This document shows, one piece after another, positions 1 to 6,503 of a stretch of DNA of 7,838 nt. Below the pieces are notes generated by a model that ran no database searches, was not told where the DNA came from, and was given only the letters and a program-made list of their open reading frames with translations. The stretch comes from Oscillospiraceae bacterium. Lineage in GTDB: Bacteria; Bacillota; Clostridia; Oscillospirales; Acutalibacteraceae. Position numbers and translations under genes: made by a program. Numbering within the stretch: the stretch's first letter is position 1; the number at the start of each line of letters is the position of its first letter. The stretch is taken from contig CACZON010000258.1 of the NCBI GenBank assembly GCA_902782805.1, positions 1 to 7,838 on the forward strand, in the 5' to 3' direction.

Positions 1-1852
1 CGCCGCCGCCCGCGCCGACGGTCACATTACTCGTCCCGGAGATGTGGTTGCGCACGAACGGATGGCAGGGATAGGGTAGATCGACCGGGAAGCTCCAGAC
101 GAAGGTGAAGGTTTCCACGTAGTCCGCCGCGGCGCAGGCCGCCTCGAGATATCGCGGCGATTTTTCAAGATCGTAAAGCGCAAGGAATGCAAAAAGCGCG
201 TAGATGCCGGATTCCTTGTCCATCACGTCCGACTGGTCGCAGGTGCCGCCGCGGTATTCAAAGCCGAGCGTCTCGTTCTCGTAGGTCCAGTCGCCGGCGC
301 GGATCGCGGCGCGGCGCAGGGCTTCGTCGCCGGTTACGAGGTAGAGCTGGATGAAAAAGCGGATGATGCAGGGAGTGGAGGCCTTGGAATCGAGGCAGGG
401 GGCGCCCTCGTAGGTGTAGGCGCGGCAGAAGCTGCCGTCGGCCTCCTGGCGAGAGAGCAGCCAGGAGGCTGCTTTTTCACAGTATTCGAGCCATTCGGGG
501 TGCTCGATCCCGCGGTTGTGTTCGAAAACGTAGGCGTCGAGGATCGCCTCGAGCCCGTCGCCGAGCTGGCGCACCCAGACGGGCTGCGGCTCGCGCTGAT
601 GGGTCGAAAGATGGAGCCAGTCGATCGGAACGCCCTCTTTGCTTATCTGCGAGACCCAGTAATTGAGGATCCCGTAGCCCTTTTCGAGCGCGTCGGGATC
701 CTCCTCAAGCACGCCCCAGCGCAGGAGCTGATAGCCGATCCCGGCCTGCTGGCCTACGAAGCCGATCTCCGCCGAATAGGAGTTCGGGTCGAAATCCGGA
801 AGCTGCGCAACGAAGGGCGTGCCCCAGCTCTCGCCGAAATTTTGAGTAATATCGCGCAGGAAGCGCATCATATTGCGGTAAAGCGCGCCGTTGTCGACCT
901 TGAAGAGCCGATCCTTGAGGCGCGGATAGACTTCGCGCCAGGTATGCTTCATCATCGAAGCAAAATCGGAATACCGGCCGAAAGTGACGCCGAGTGCGTA
1001 TTCCTGCAGAAAACCGACGCGCATCGGGTGGACCCAAGCGATATTCTGGAGCGGCAGATCGACGTTCCAGGGGCCGCGCGCGGCCGCGGGCGTCTGGCCG
1101 TTGACGGCGGGATAGATATAATCGACGGAAAGCCCCTGCGGCTCGAATTCCGGCAGCGGCGTACGCATCATGTGGCCGTAGTAAGTGTAGGTCAGCGCTT
1201 CGGCCTTCGGGCGTGAAACGCCGAAGGAGCCCACGGTCATCTTCGCGTCGACGTAGGCGTAGTTTTCCGTAGACGTGCGGTCAAGCGAGGGGAGGGTGGC
1301 GTCCGCCTTCCAGCGCGAGAGGGAAATCGTCTCGCCGCTTTCGATGTGCTGCATCGCGAACATCGGCAGGCCGGAATAGGTTTCCTTGCGCCAGTAATAC
1401 GAAAGCTCCGTATTCTTCATCAGCGCGTAGGGGCCGGCGTATTCGTTGTGGAGATAGAGCTGGCCGGGCGAGAAATAATCGAAATCGAGCAGCTCGCTCG
1501 AGAGCTCCGGGTAAAAGGAGATCTTCGTTGCAAAGCCGAGATCGCGCGGCGAGGCTTTTTTGACCTCGGCCGTCCGGGCGATTTTCAGCGCGCCGTCCTC
1601 CACGCTGTAGCGGTCGCAGACGGCGATCACGGAGCCGTTCGGCGTCGCGTAATCGGCGCGCGCCAAAACGCCCTGCGGAGTTTCTTCCGCCGACTGATAC
1701 GGCGCTTCGGAAAATTCGAGGATCGCCGCGTAGGTTTTTACGCTTACATAGACCGGCCTGCGGTTTGCGTAGAGGCATTTTTCGCCTTTTTCAACGAAAA
1801 CGCCGCCGTTTTCGAACCGCACGCGGTAGGCTCCGATGTTCAGCTCCGGCAT
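1..1852 (-). CDS. Putative alpha/alpha-barrel (six-hairpin) carbohydrate-active enzyme, C-terminus cut off by window edge
   Basis: An uninterrupted frame of 617 codons starts at an ATG (1852-1850) and runs off the left edge. It is preceded by a perfect GGAGG (1865-1861) at 8-nt spacing, which fixes the start. The N-terminus (MPELNIGAYRV) has no signal peptide and there are no membrane segments, so the protein is probably cytoplasmic. Roughly the first 200 residues are beta-rich and aromatic, as in the beta-sandwich that often precedes a catalytic barrel. From about residue 290 the protein is helical, with toroid-like repeats: QLGDGLEAILDAY around D432, SWLLSRQEADGSF around W464, GGTCDQSDVMDKESG at 535-549, then a CHPF...GTS stretch near H597. 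Such W-xx-xx-Q-xx-DGS repeats are typical of six-hairpin glycosidases and polysaccharide lyases. I do not recognise the exact family or substrate, and no catalytic residue can be named with confidence. D432, D539 and D542 are merely conspicuous acids. The gene is divergent from the ATPase operon and not obviously linked to it in function. The reading frame is secure; the enzyme class is inference. Confidence 0.8.
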   Translation of the reverse strand, partial: MPELNIGAYRVRFENGGVFVEKGEKCLYANRRPVYVSVKTYAAILEFSEAPYQSAEETPQGVLARADYATPNGSVIAVCDRYSVEDGALKIARTAEVKKASPRDLGFATKISFYPELSSELLDFDYFSPGQLYLHNEYAGPYALMKNTELSYYWRKETYSGLPMFAMQHIESGETISLSRWKADATLPSLDRTSTENYAYVDAKMTVGSFGVSRPKAEALTYTYYGHMMRTPLPEFEPQGLSVDYIYPAVNGQTPAAARGPWNVDLPLQNIAWVHPMRVGFLQEYALGVTFGRYSDFASMMKHTWREVYPRLKDRLFKVDNGALYRNMMRFLRDITQNFGESWGTPFVAQLPDFDPNSYSAEIGFVGQQAGIGYQLLRWGVLEEDPDALEKGYGILNYWVSQISKEGVPIDWLHLSTHQREPQPVWVRQLGDGLEAILDAYVFEHNRGIEHPEWLEYCEKAASWLLSRQEADGSFCRAYTYEGAPCLDSKASTPCIIRFFIQLYLVTGDEALRRAAIRAGDWTYENETLGFEYRGGTCDQSDVMDKESGIYALFAFLALYDLEKSPRYLEAACAAADYVETFTFVWSFPVDLPYPCHPFVRNHISGTSNVTVGAGGG

Positions 1853-1860
1853 GATTTTTT

Positions 1861-1865
1861 CCTCC
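1861..1865 (-). promoter_or_regulatory. Shine-Dalgarno site of the minus-strand gene
   Basis: On the minus strand the bases read GGAGG, followed by eight A/T-rich bases and then ATG. This is a perfect core match at good spacing, and it supports the start at 1852 over any internal ATG. Confidence 0.8.
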
Positions 1866-1870
1866 TTTTT

Positions 1871-1894
1871 GCCCGCGCACCCGCGGGCTTTTTT
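1871..1894 (+). terminator. GC-rich hairpin with T-run, terminator-like on the plus strand
   Basis: GCCCGCG (1871-1877) and CGCGGGC (1882-1888) pair perfectly around the 4-nt loop CACC, and six T follow on the plus strand (1889-1894). The shape is that of an intrinsic terminator for rightward transcription, but no rightward gene lies to its left. Read leftward, the same stem sits in the short leader of the minus-strand gene, 5 nt upstream of its GGAGG. It could therefore block antisense transcription, stabilise the leader, or affect ribosome access. The structure is seen in the sequence; the role is unknown. Confidence 0.45.
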
Positions 1895-1905
1895 CCTTTT
1901 TTATC

Positions 1906-1934
1906 ATTATAACATTTCACCGTACGGATTACAA
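1906..1934 (-). promoter_or_regulatory. SigA-type promoter for the minus-strand gene
   Basis: On the minus strand, TTGTAA (1934-1929, 4 of 6 matches to TTGACA) is followed by a 17-bp spacer and a perfect TATAAT (1911-1906). A TG lies one base before the -10, forming an extended -10. Transcription should start near 1899, giving a leader of about 47 nt that contains the 1871-1888 hairpin and the GGAGG site. The spacer contains the palindrome CCGTACGG (1920-1927). Confidence 0.7.
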
Positions 1935-1938
1935 TTCT

Positions 1939-1968
1939 TTTTCGGTTTGCACCGGTGAAAACGGAAAA
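1939..1968. promoter_or_regulatory. 30-bp imperfect dyad, candidate operator
   Basis: The left half TTTTCGGTTTGCACC (1939-1953) and the right half GGTGAAAACGGAAAA (1954-1968) are reverse complements at 13 of 15 positions, with no loop between them. The centre is the palindrome CACCGGTG. The dyad lies just upstream of the minus-gene -35 box and 25 bp before the best -10 candidate of the ATPase operon. No T-run follows on either strand, so a terminator is unlikely, and a dimeric or tetrameric repressor or activator site is the simplest reading. A single copy of the half-site, TTTCACCG, recurs at 1915-1922 inside the promoter spacer. The binding protein is unknown. Confidence 0.55.
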
Positions 1969-1998
1969 TGAGGCTTGCTTTTGAGCGCGTTTTATGAT
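1969..1998 (+). promoter_or_regulatory. Weak candidate promoter for the ATPase operon
   Basis: TATGAT (1993-1998) matches the -10 consensus at 5 of 6 positions. The bases at 17-18 bp spacing (TGAGGC or GAGGCT, 1969-1975) are a poor -35. Alternatives such as TTGCTT (1975-1980) with TAATGT (2000-2005) have a long 19-bp spacer. Some promoter must lie here because the operon begins just downstream, but its exact position is uncertain. Confidence 0.3.
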
Positions 1999-2053
1999 TT
2001 AATGTAAAAGGAGTTATTTGGGCTTACATCAAGAAAGGCAAGGAAACTTTTCG

Positions 2054-2365
2054 ATGGCAAGTGAAATGATCAAAGCAATTTTGGAAGCCGAAGAAGAAGG
2101 CCGCCGGCTGGAAGCCGCGGCAAAGGAAGAGGCGGAAGCGCTCCGCGCACAGGCGAAGCTGGATGCCGCCGCGATCCTTGAAAACGCGAAGGCCGAAGGC
2201 GCAAAGCTGATCTCGGATCAGGAAAACGAGAGCAGCGAAGAGACGCAGGCGCAGCTTCGCGCGGCGCAGGCCGAAGCGGAAAAGGAATGTGATTCCCTTC
2301 GCGCGGCCGCGGAGAAAAATCTTTCCGATACGGTTGCAAAGGCAATTGAATTGCTCGTAAAATAA
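2054..2365 (+). CDS. ntpF: V-type ATPase peripheral stalk subunit NtpF (G/H-type)
   Basis: This 103-residue protein (from ATG 2054) is almost entirely charged, Ala/Glu-rich heptad sequence with no membrane segment or signal. It opens with MASEMIKAILEAEEEG, typical of the small peripheral-stalk coiled-coil subunit called NtpF in E. hirae, G in eukaryotes and H in archaea. It pairs with NtpE (subunit E) as a right-handed coiled coil that braces the catalytic A3B3 head against the membrane stator NtpI. The assignment rests on composition, length and its place immediately before ntpI. The ATG has AAGGA at 9-nt spacing. An in-frame TTG at 2018 lies 4 nt after GGAG and would add 12 residues (GLHQERQGNFS-type) that do not look like the family, so the ATG is preferred. 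It is the first gene of the operon, with a 37-bp gap to ntpI. Confidence 0.85.
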   Translation: MASEMIKAILEAEEEGRRLEAAAKEEAEALRAQAKLDAAAILENAKAEGAKLISDQENESSEETQAQLRAAQAEAEKECDSLRAAAEKNLSDTVAKAIELLVK

Positions 2366-2402
2366 TCGACCCCGATCCAATAGAAAAGTGTGGTGAACCT
2401 AT

Positions 2403-4391
2403 TTGGCAAAGCTTAAGATGAAGTCGGTCCGGATCATCGCCTTAAAGCAGGACCGAAAACGGCTTCTTGAGCATCTGCAGGACAGCGCGCTTCTGGAGGT
2501 TGCCGCCGCCGAAAAAGTCGAAGAAGGCTTCGAGCGGCTCGATACCAGCGCACAGCTTCGGCAGTTCGAGCGAAACGTCGAGCTGACGGAGAACGCGCTC
2601 CGCATCCTCGCGGAGGTCGCGCCGGAAAAGAAAGGAATGCTCGACAGTCTGCGCGGGCGGCGCGAGATCGATCCCGACGAGATCGGGGTGATTGCTTCGA
2701 ATTCCGCCAAGATCATCGCGATCTGCCAGAAGATCCAGGCGCTCCAGAAAACGCGCGCGGACTGCGCGGCGGAGACGGTTCGGATCCGTACGTCGCTTTC
2801 GCAGCTCCAGCCCTGGAAGAAGCTCGATATCCCCCTAAATACCGGCGATACCGAGACCACGGCGGTCCTGATCGGCTCTCTGCCGAAGCTCTACGATGAG
2901 ATTTCGCTTTCCGAGGCGATCGCCGCGGAGGCGCCGGAGCTGATTTTCGATTACGAGATCCTCTATGCCTCCGGTTCGATGACCTGCATCGTCCTCTACG
3001 CGCCGAAAAAGCAGAAGGCGGCCGCTGCGGCGGCGCTGCGCTCGCTCGGCTTCTCGCAGCCGCTCAATCCCACGCGGCGTACGCCGCGCGCGAAATGCGA
3101 GCAGCTCGAAGAACAGAACCGCGAGATGACGGAAAAAGCCGACGCGGCGAAAGAGGAGCTCGCCTCCTACGCGCAATACCGCGGCGCGATCTGCGACACG
3201 CAGGATTACTTTACGCTGCGCGCCGAAAAATACAAGGTCTTATCCTCGCTCGATCAGTCGAAGAACGTCTTTGTTCTCAACGGCTTCATCCCCGAGGAGG
3301 ATTGCCCGAAGCTCGAGAAGCTCTGCGAAAAGATCCCCTCGAGCGTCATCGAATACGAAGACGCGCCCGAGGACGCGCCGGTCAAATTGAAGAACAACCG
3401 CTTCTCCGAGCCGGCCCAGAGCATTGTCAGCATGTATTCGACCCCCTCGCGGGAGGATATCGATCCCACGCCGCTGCTGGCGTTCTTCTTCTATTTCTTC
3501 TTCGGGATGATGTTCTCCGACGCCGGCTACGGCCTGCTGCTGATCATCGGAACGATCATAGCGCAGAAGATCTTCAAGCCCGACCACCGCATGCGCAGCA
3601 ACTTAAAGCTCTTTGAGTACTGCGGGGTGGCAACGGTCTTCTGGGGCCTGATCTTCGGCAGCATCTTCGGCGACGCGCCGGCGATGTTCTACAAGCTCTT
3701 TACCGGAAACGAGATCACGATGAAGGAGCTTTTGCCCTGGCCGATCCTCGATACCCAGAAGGACGCTTTGATGATCATGATCCTGTCGATCGCGTTCGGC
3801 CTTGTGCATATCCTCGTCGGTATGGGCTGCAAATTCTGGGTCTGCCTAAAGCAGAAGCGCTACGGCGAAGCGTTTTTCGACACGGGCCTGTGGATGCTGA
3901 TGCTGATCGGCTTCGCGGTGCTCGCTGCGGGAATGGCGCTCGGCGGCGTGCTTGCGAAGATCGGAATCGCGATCGTGATTTTCTGCGCGGCGGGTTTGAT
4001 CCTGACGCAGGGCAGAGCGAAAAAGGGAATCGTCGGCAAAGCGGTCGGCGGCCTCGCCTCGCTCTACGATATCACGAGCTACATGAGCGATCTTCTGAGC
4101 TATTCGCGCCTGCTCGCTTTAGGCCTTACGACCGGCGTGATGGCACAGGTCTTCAATATGCTCTCGACCCTGCTCGGAACGGGCGTCGCCGGGATCGTCT
4201 TTATGATCGTAATCTTTATCGTAGGCCATCTGATCACGATCGCGCTCAACGCGCTTGGCGCCTACGTCCATACGATGAGGCTCCAGTACGTTGAAATGTT
4301 CAGTAAGTTTTATGAGGGCGGCGGAAAAGCCTTTGAGCCGTTCTCGTTGAACAGCAAATATTTTAAAGTCAAAAACAGTAATGACGATTAA
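2403..4391 (+). CDS. ntpI: V-type ATPase subunit I (membrane stator, a-subunit)
   Basis: A 662-residue protein of normal family length that provides the two ion half-channels facing the rotor ring and anchors the peripheral stalks. Residues 1 to about 350 are soluble, with coiled-coil stretches (for example about 228-255, EQLEEQNREMTEKADAAKEE). From about 357 the protein is membrane-embedded with seven or eight hydrophobic segments, starting at the family signature FFFYFFFGMMFSDAGYG (D373). R569, in YSRLLALGL, matches the essential ion-path arginine (R573 in E. hirae NtpI, R735 in yeast Vph1). R626, in MRLQYVEMFSKFYEGGG, matches yeast R799. The last residues (AFEPFSLNSKYFKVK) are also typical. 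The start is TTG at 2403 with GGTGA about 7 nt upstream. ATG at 2418 is a possible alternative that would remove five residues. It lies 18 bp before ntpK. Confidence 0.96.
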   Translation: MAKLKMKSVRIIALKQDRKRLLEHLQDSALLEVAAAEKVEEGFERLDTSAQLRQFERNVELTENALRILAEVAPEKKGMLDSLRGRREIDPDEIGVIASNSAKIIAICQKIQALQKTRADCAAETVRIRTSLSQLQPWKKLDIPLNTGDTETTAVLIGSLPKLYDEISLSEAIAAEAPELIFDYEILYASGSMTCIVLYAPKKQKAAAAAALRSLGFSQPLNPTRRTPRAKCEQLEEQNREMTEKADAAKEELASYAQYRGAICDTQDYFTLRAEKYKVLSSLDQSKNVFVLNGFIPEEDCPKLEKLCEKIPSSVIEYEDAPEDAPVKLKNNRFSEPAQSIVSMYSTPSREDIDPTPLLAFFFYFFFGMMFSDAGYGLLLIIGTIIAQKIFKPDHRMRSNLKLFEYCGVATVFWGLIFGSIFGDAPAMFYKLFTGNEITMKELLPWPILDTQKDALMIMILSIAFGLVHILVGMGCKFWVCLKQKRYGEAFFDTGLWMLMLIGFAVLAAGMALGGVLAKIGIAIVIFCAAGLILTQGRAKKGIVGKAVGGLASLYDITSYMSDLLSYSRLLALGLTTGVMAQVFNMLSTLLGTGVAGIVFMIVIFIVGHLITIALNALGAYVHTMRLQYVEMFSKFYEGGGKAFEPFSLNSKYFKVKNSNDD

Positions 4392-4396
4392 CAAAC

Positions 4397-4401
4397 GGAG
4401 G
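4397..4401 (+). promoter_or_regulatory. Strong ribosome binding site of ntpK
   Basis: GGAGG lies 8 nt before the ntpK ATG in an A-rich context. It is, with the site before ntpC, the strongest in the operon. This fits the need for many more copies of the ring subunit than of the stator subunits, though other layers of control are possible. Confidence 0.7.
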
Positions 4402-4409
4402 AAAAAACA

Positions 4410-4883
4410 ATGAACGGTATGATCTATGCAATTATCGGTGTATCCATCGCAACGCTTTTCTCGGGAATCGGTTCCGCAAGAGGCGTCGGCAGCGCGGCGC
4501 AGACCTCTATGGGCGTTCTTTCCGAAGATTCTTCGATGTTCGGTAAAATGCTCGTCTTGACGCTGCTCCCCGGCACCCAGGGCCTCTACGGCTTCATCGT
4601 AGGCTTCCTGATCCTCATCAACTGCGGCGTTCTCGGCGGCACGATGCCCACGATCGGCCAGGGCCTCGCGTATCTCGGCGCTTCGCTGGCGATCGGCTTC
4701 GGCGGCATGTTCTCCGCGTTTGCGCAGGGCAAAGCGGCTGTTTCCGGCATCACGATGACCGCGAAGGACGAGAAGAACTTCTCCAAAGCGATGGTTTCCG
4801 TTACGCTGGTAGAAATCTACGCGCTGCTTGCGTTCATCGTTTCCCTGCTGCTCGTGATTTCCGTACCGGGCCTCAATATCTGA
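4410..4883 (+). CDS. ntpK: V-type ATPase subunit K, Na+-type rotor ring (double hairpin)
   Basis: A 157-residue proteolipid with four membrane helices arising from two fused helical hairpins (about 4-30, 45-75, 84-113, 125-152). The hairpins share a related pattern: FSGIGSARGVG in the first and FSAFAQGKAAV in the second. It forms the membrane rotor ring. All five Na+ ligands known from the E. hirae K-ring structure are present by alignment: L53, T56 and Q57 in LPGTQGLYGF, Q106 in FAQGK, and E135 in LVEIYAL (E. hirae L61, T64, Q65, Q110, E139). Y60, which hydrogen-bonds the glutamate, is also kept. The first hairpin has Gln instead of a carboxylate, so there is one ion site per four helices. 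Sodium coupling is therefore a strong prediction. The start ATG has a GGAGG site at 8-nt spacing. A 52-bp gap with no clear terminator precedes ntpE. Confidence 0.97.
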   Translation: MNGMIYAIIGVSIATLFSGIGSARGVGSAAQTSMGVLSEDSSMFGKMLVLTLLPGTQGLYGFIVGFLILINCGVLGGTMPTIGQGLAYLGASLAIGFGGMFSAFAQGKAAVSGITMTAKDEKNFSKAMVSVTLVEIYALLAFIVSLLLVISVPGLNI

Positions 4884-4935
4884 TCCGGAGCAATCATCAC
4901 AGACGGCAACTTATTGAGAAAAAGGTGGAAACGAT

Positions 4936-5520
4936 ATGAGCGGCGGCGATAAGATATTAGCGAGCATCCGTGAGGATTGCGAACAGAACGTACAAAAAAT
5001 CCGCGCGCTGGCGCAGGACGATCGCACCGCGGCCTTAAGGAAAGCGCAGGAAGACGCGCAGGCGCTTCTGGACGATGCCAGGCGTCAGGCGGCGGATAAA
5101 GCGGCGGCGGCGAAAAAAGCCGCGCAAAGCCGCGCCGAGCTTGAAAAGCGCAACGCGATCCTGAAAGAGCGCCGCAGTCAGATCGACCGCGCGGTCTCCA
5201 AGGTGGAGGAAACGATGCTTTCACTCGACGACGGAGCGTATTTCGATCTGCTCTGCCGCATGGCGGCGACGCTGGAGGATAAAAGCGGCGTGATCCTGCT
5301 CAATTCAAAGGATCTTGCGCGCGTTCCGGCGGATTTCCTTGCGCGCATCCGCAGCGCCGGCGTCGACGCGACGCTGAGCGATCAGCCGAACGACGCGATC
5401 CGCGGCGGTTTTATCCTGAAGAACGGCGATATCGAAGACAACATGAGCTTCCCGGCGGTCATTGCCGCCCGGCGCGACGCGCTGGAAGATCTGATCGGCA
5501 AGGCGCTGTTTGAGGAGTAA
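4936..5520 (+). CDS. ntpE: V-type ATPase subunit E (peripheral stalk)
   Basis: A 194-residue soluble protein of the usual length for subunit E. The first ~95 residues are a long charged, Ala-rich coiled coil (for example LRKAQEDAQALLDDARRQAA). The rest is a globular domain that binds the top of the catalytic B subunit. The C-terminal domain carries the family-like motif GGFILKNGDIEDNMSF (157-172), matching the GG-xx-DG-x-I-x-N pattern of subunit E. It would dimerise with NtpF to form the stator stalks that resist rotation. The start is ATG at 4936, with GGTGG about 8 nt upstream. It ends 11 bp before ntpC. Long coiled coils make overall similarity unreliable, but the C-terminal motif and the neighbours make the call safe. 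Confidence 0.93.
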   Translation: MSGGDKILASIREDCEQNVQKIRALAQDDRTAALRKAQEDAQALLDDARRQAADKAAAAKKAAQSRAELEKRNAILKERRSQIDRAVSKVEETMLSLDDGAYFDLLCRMAATLEDKSGVILLNSKDLARVPADFLARIRSAGVDATLSDQPNDAIRGGFILKNGDIEDNMSFPAVIAARRDALEDLIGKALFEE

Positions 5521-5531
5521 GGAGGGATTTC

Positions 5532-6503
5532 GTGGCGTTATCGTATGAATACTCCGTAGGTTCCGTACGCGCGAAGGAAAACGCCCTCTTTCACAATGCG
5601 GAGATCGAGCAGATGCTTGCGCTGCGCAGCGAAACGGATCTTGCGCGGTTCCTCAAGGACCGCGATTTCGGCGACGGCGATACCGTAGACGAACTCGTAG
5701 AGAGCAACGCGCAGCGCACCTGGGAATACCTGCGCACGATCGCGCCGGATTTTACGGTGTTCAATCCGTTTTTTTATCAGAACGATCTGCATAATCTGAA
5801 AACGGTCTTAAAAGGAACGATGGCTTCCGCGCCCTACGAAGAGCTCCTGCTCGAACCGGTTACGATCCCGGTTTCCGAGATCCGAAACGCGGTCGAAAAC
5901 CGGCGCTTCGATCTGCTCCCGGAGTGGATCGCCGAAGCGGCGGACGCGGCCTACGAAACGCTCGCCCACACGAAGGACGCGCGCGCGAGCGACGCTCTGA
6001 TCGACCGGGCGGCGCTGGAGGAGCTTCTCAAAACGGCGAAGCGGACCGATTCGCCCTTCCTGCGCGAATACCTCGAGCGGCTCGTCTTCTATGCCGATCT
6101 GAAAATCGCGATCCGCGCGGCCAGAGTCGGCGCGAGCGATTATTACCTCGAGCGCGCGGTCTGCGAGATGGACGCGTTCAAAAAATCGGAGCTCATCTCC
6201 GCGGCCTTAAAGGGCGAGGAGCAGCTTCTCAAATACGTTGAAAAAATCCCTGCGTTCGATGCGAAAAGCGCGGTGGAGGCGTATCGGGCGGCTCCCGCGG
6301 CCTTCGAGCGCTTTACCGACAACCAGGTGATGCGCCTTGCAAAAAGGCTCTGCAAGCTTTCGGTCGAAGGCGCGGAGCCGATGATCGGATATATGATCGG
6401 GTGCGATTACGACCGCAAGCTCGTTGAGATGATCGCGAGCGGGATGCGGATGAACGCTTCGCCCGAGGCAATCCGGGAAAGGCTGCGTGAGATCTATGGC
6501 TAA
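5532..6503 (+). CDS. ntpC: V-type ATPase subunit C (AC39/d-type, central stalk socket)
   Basis: A 323-residue soluble helical protein matching the AC39 family in length (E. hirae NtpC is slightly longer). It forms the funnel that joins the D-F shaft to the K-ring. It shows the N-terminal family motif YEYSVGSVRAKENALF (5-20), the motif FNPFFYQNDLHNLKTVLKG (77-95) with the conserved N84-D85-xx-N88-L89-K90 pattern, and a typical ending SPEAIRERLREIYG. The family has three repeated helical units, and the sequence is consistently helical and Ala/Arg/Glu-rich. The start is GTG at 5532, directed by a perfect GGAGG (5521-5525) at 6-nt spacing just after the ntpE stop codon. Its last 8 bp overlap the start of ntpG, indicating translational coupling. 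Confidence 0.95.
   Translation: MALSYEYSVGSVRAKENALFHNAEIEQMLALRSETDLARFLKDRDFGDGDTVDELVESNAQRTWEYLRTIAPDFTVFNPFFYQNDLHNLKTVLKGTMASAPYEELLLEPVTIPVSEIRNAVENRRFDLLPEWIAEAADAAYETLAHTKDARASDALIDRAALEELLKTAKRTDSPFLREYLERLVFYADLKIAIRAARVGASDYYLERAVCEMDAFKKSELISAALKGEEQLLKYVEKIPAFDAKSAVEAYRAAPAAFERFTDNQVMRLAKRLCKLSVEGAEPMIGYMIGCDYDRKLVEMIASGMRMNASPEAIRERLREIYG

Noticed and set aside
500..1216. Plus-strand open frame of 238 codons
   Set aside because: It is the antisense shadow of the continuous minus-strand frame 1852-1. It lacks an RBS and its translation shows no recognisable motif.
1281..1778. Minus-strand open frame of 165 codons
   Set aside because: It lies in another frame of the same strand as the 1852-1 gene, with Arg-rich low-complexity content typical of GC-rich shadow frames.
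1346..1912. Plus-strand open frame of 188 codons
   Set aside because: Antisense to the start of the minus-strand gene and to its promoter, with no RBS or motif.
3095..3616. Plus-strand open frame of 173 codons inside ntpI
   Set aside because: It is an alternative frame of ntpI, whose frame is supported by membrane segments and family residues throughout.
4884..4935. Possible terminator or hairpin in the ntpK-ntpE gap
   Set aside because: No GC-rich stem with a T-run was found; the gap just carries the ntpE RBS.
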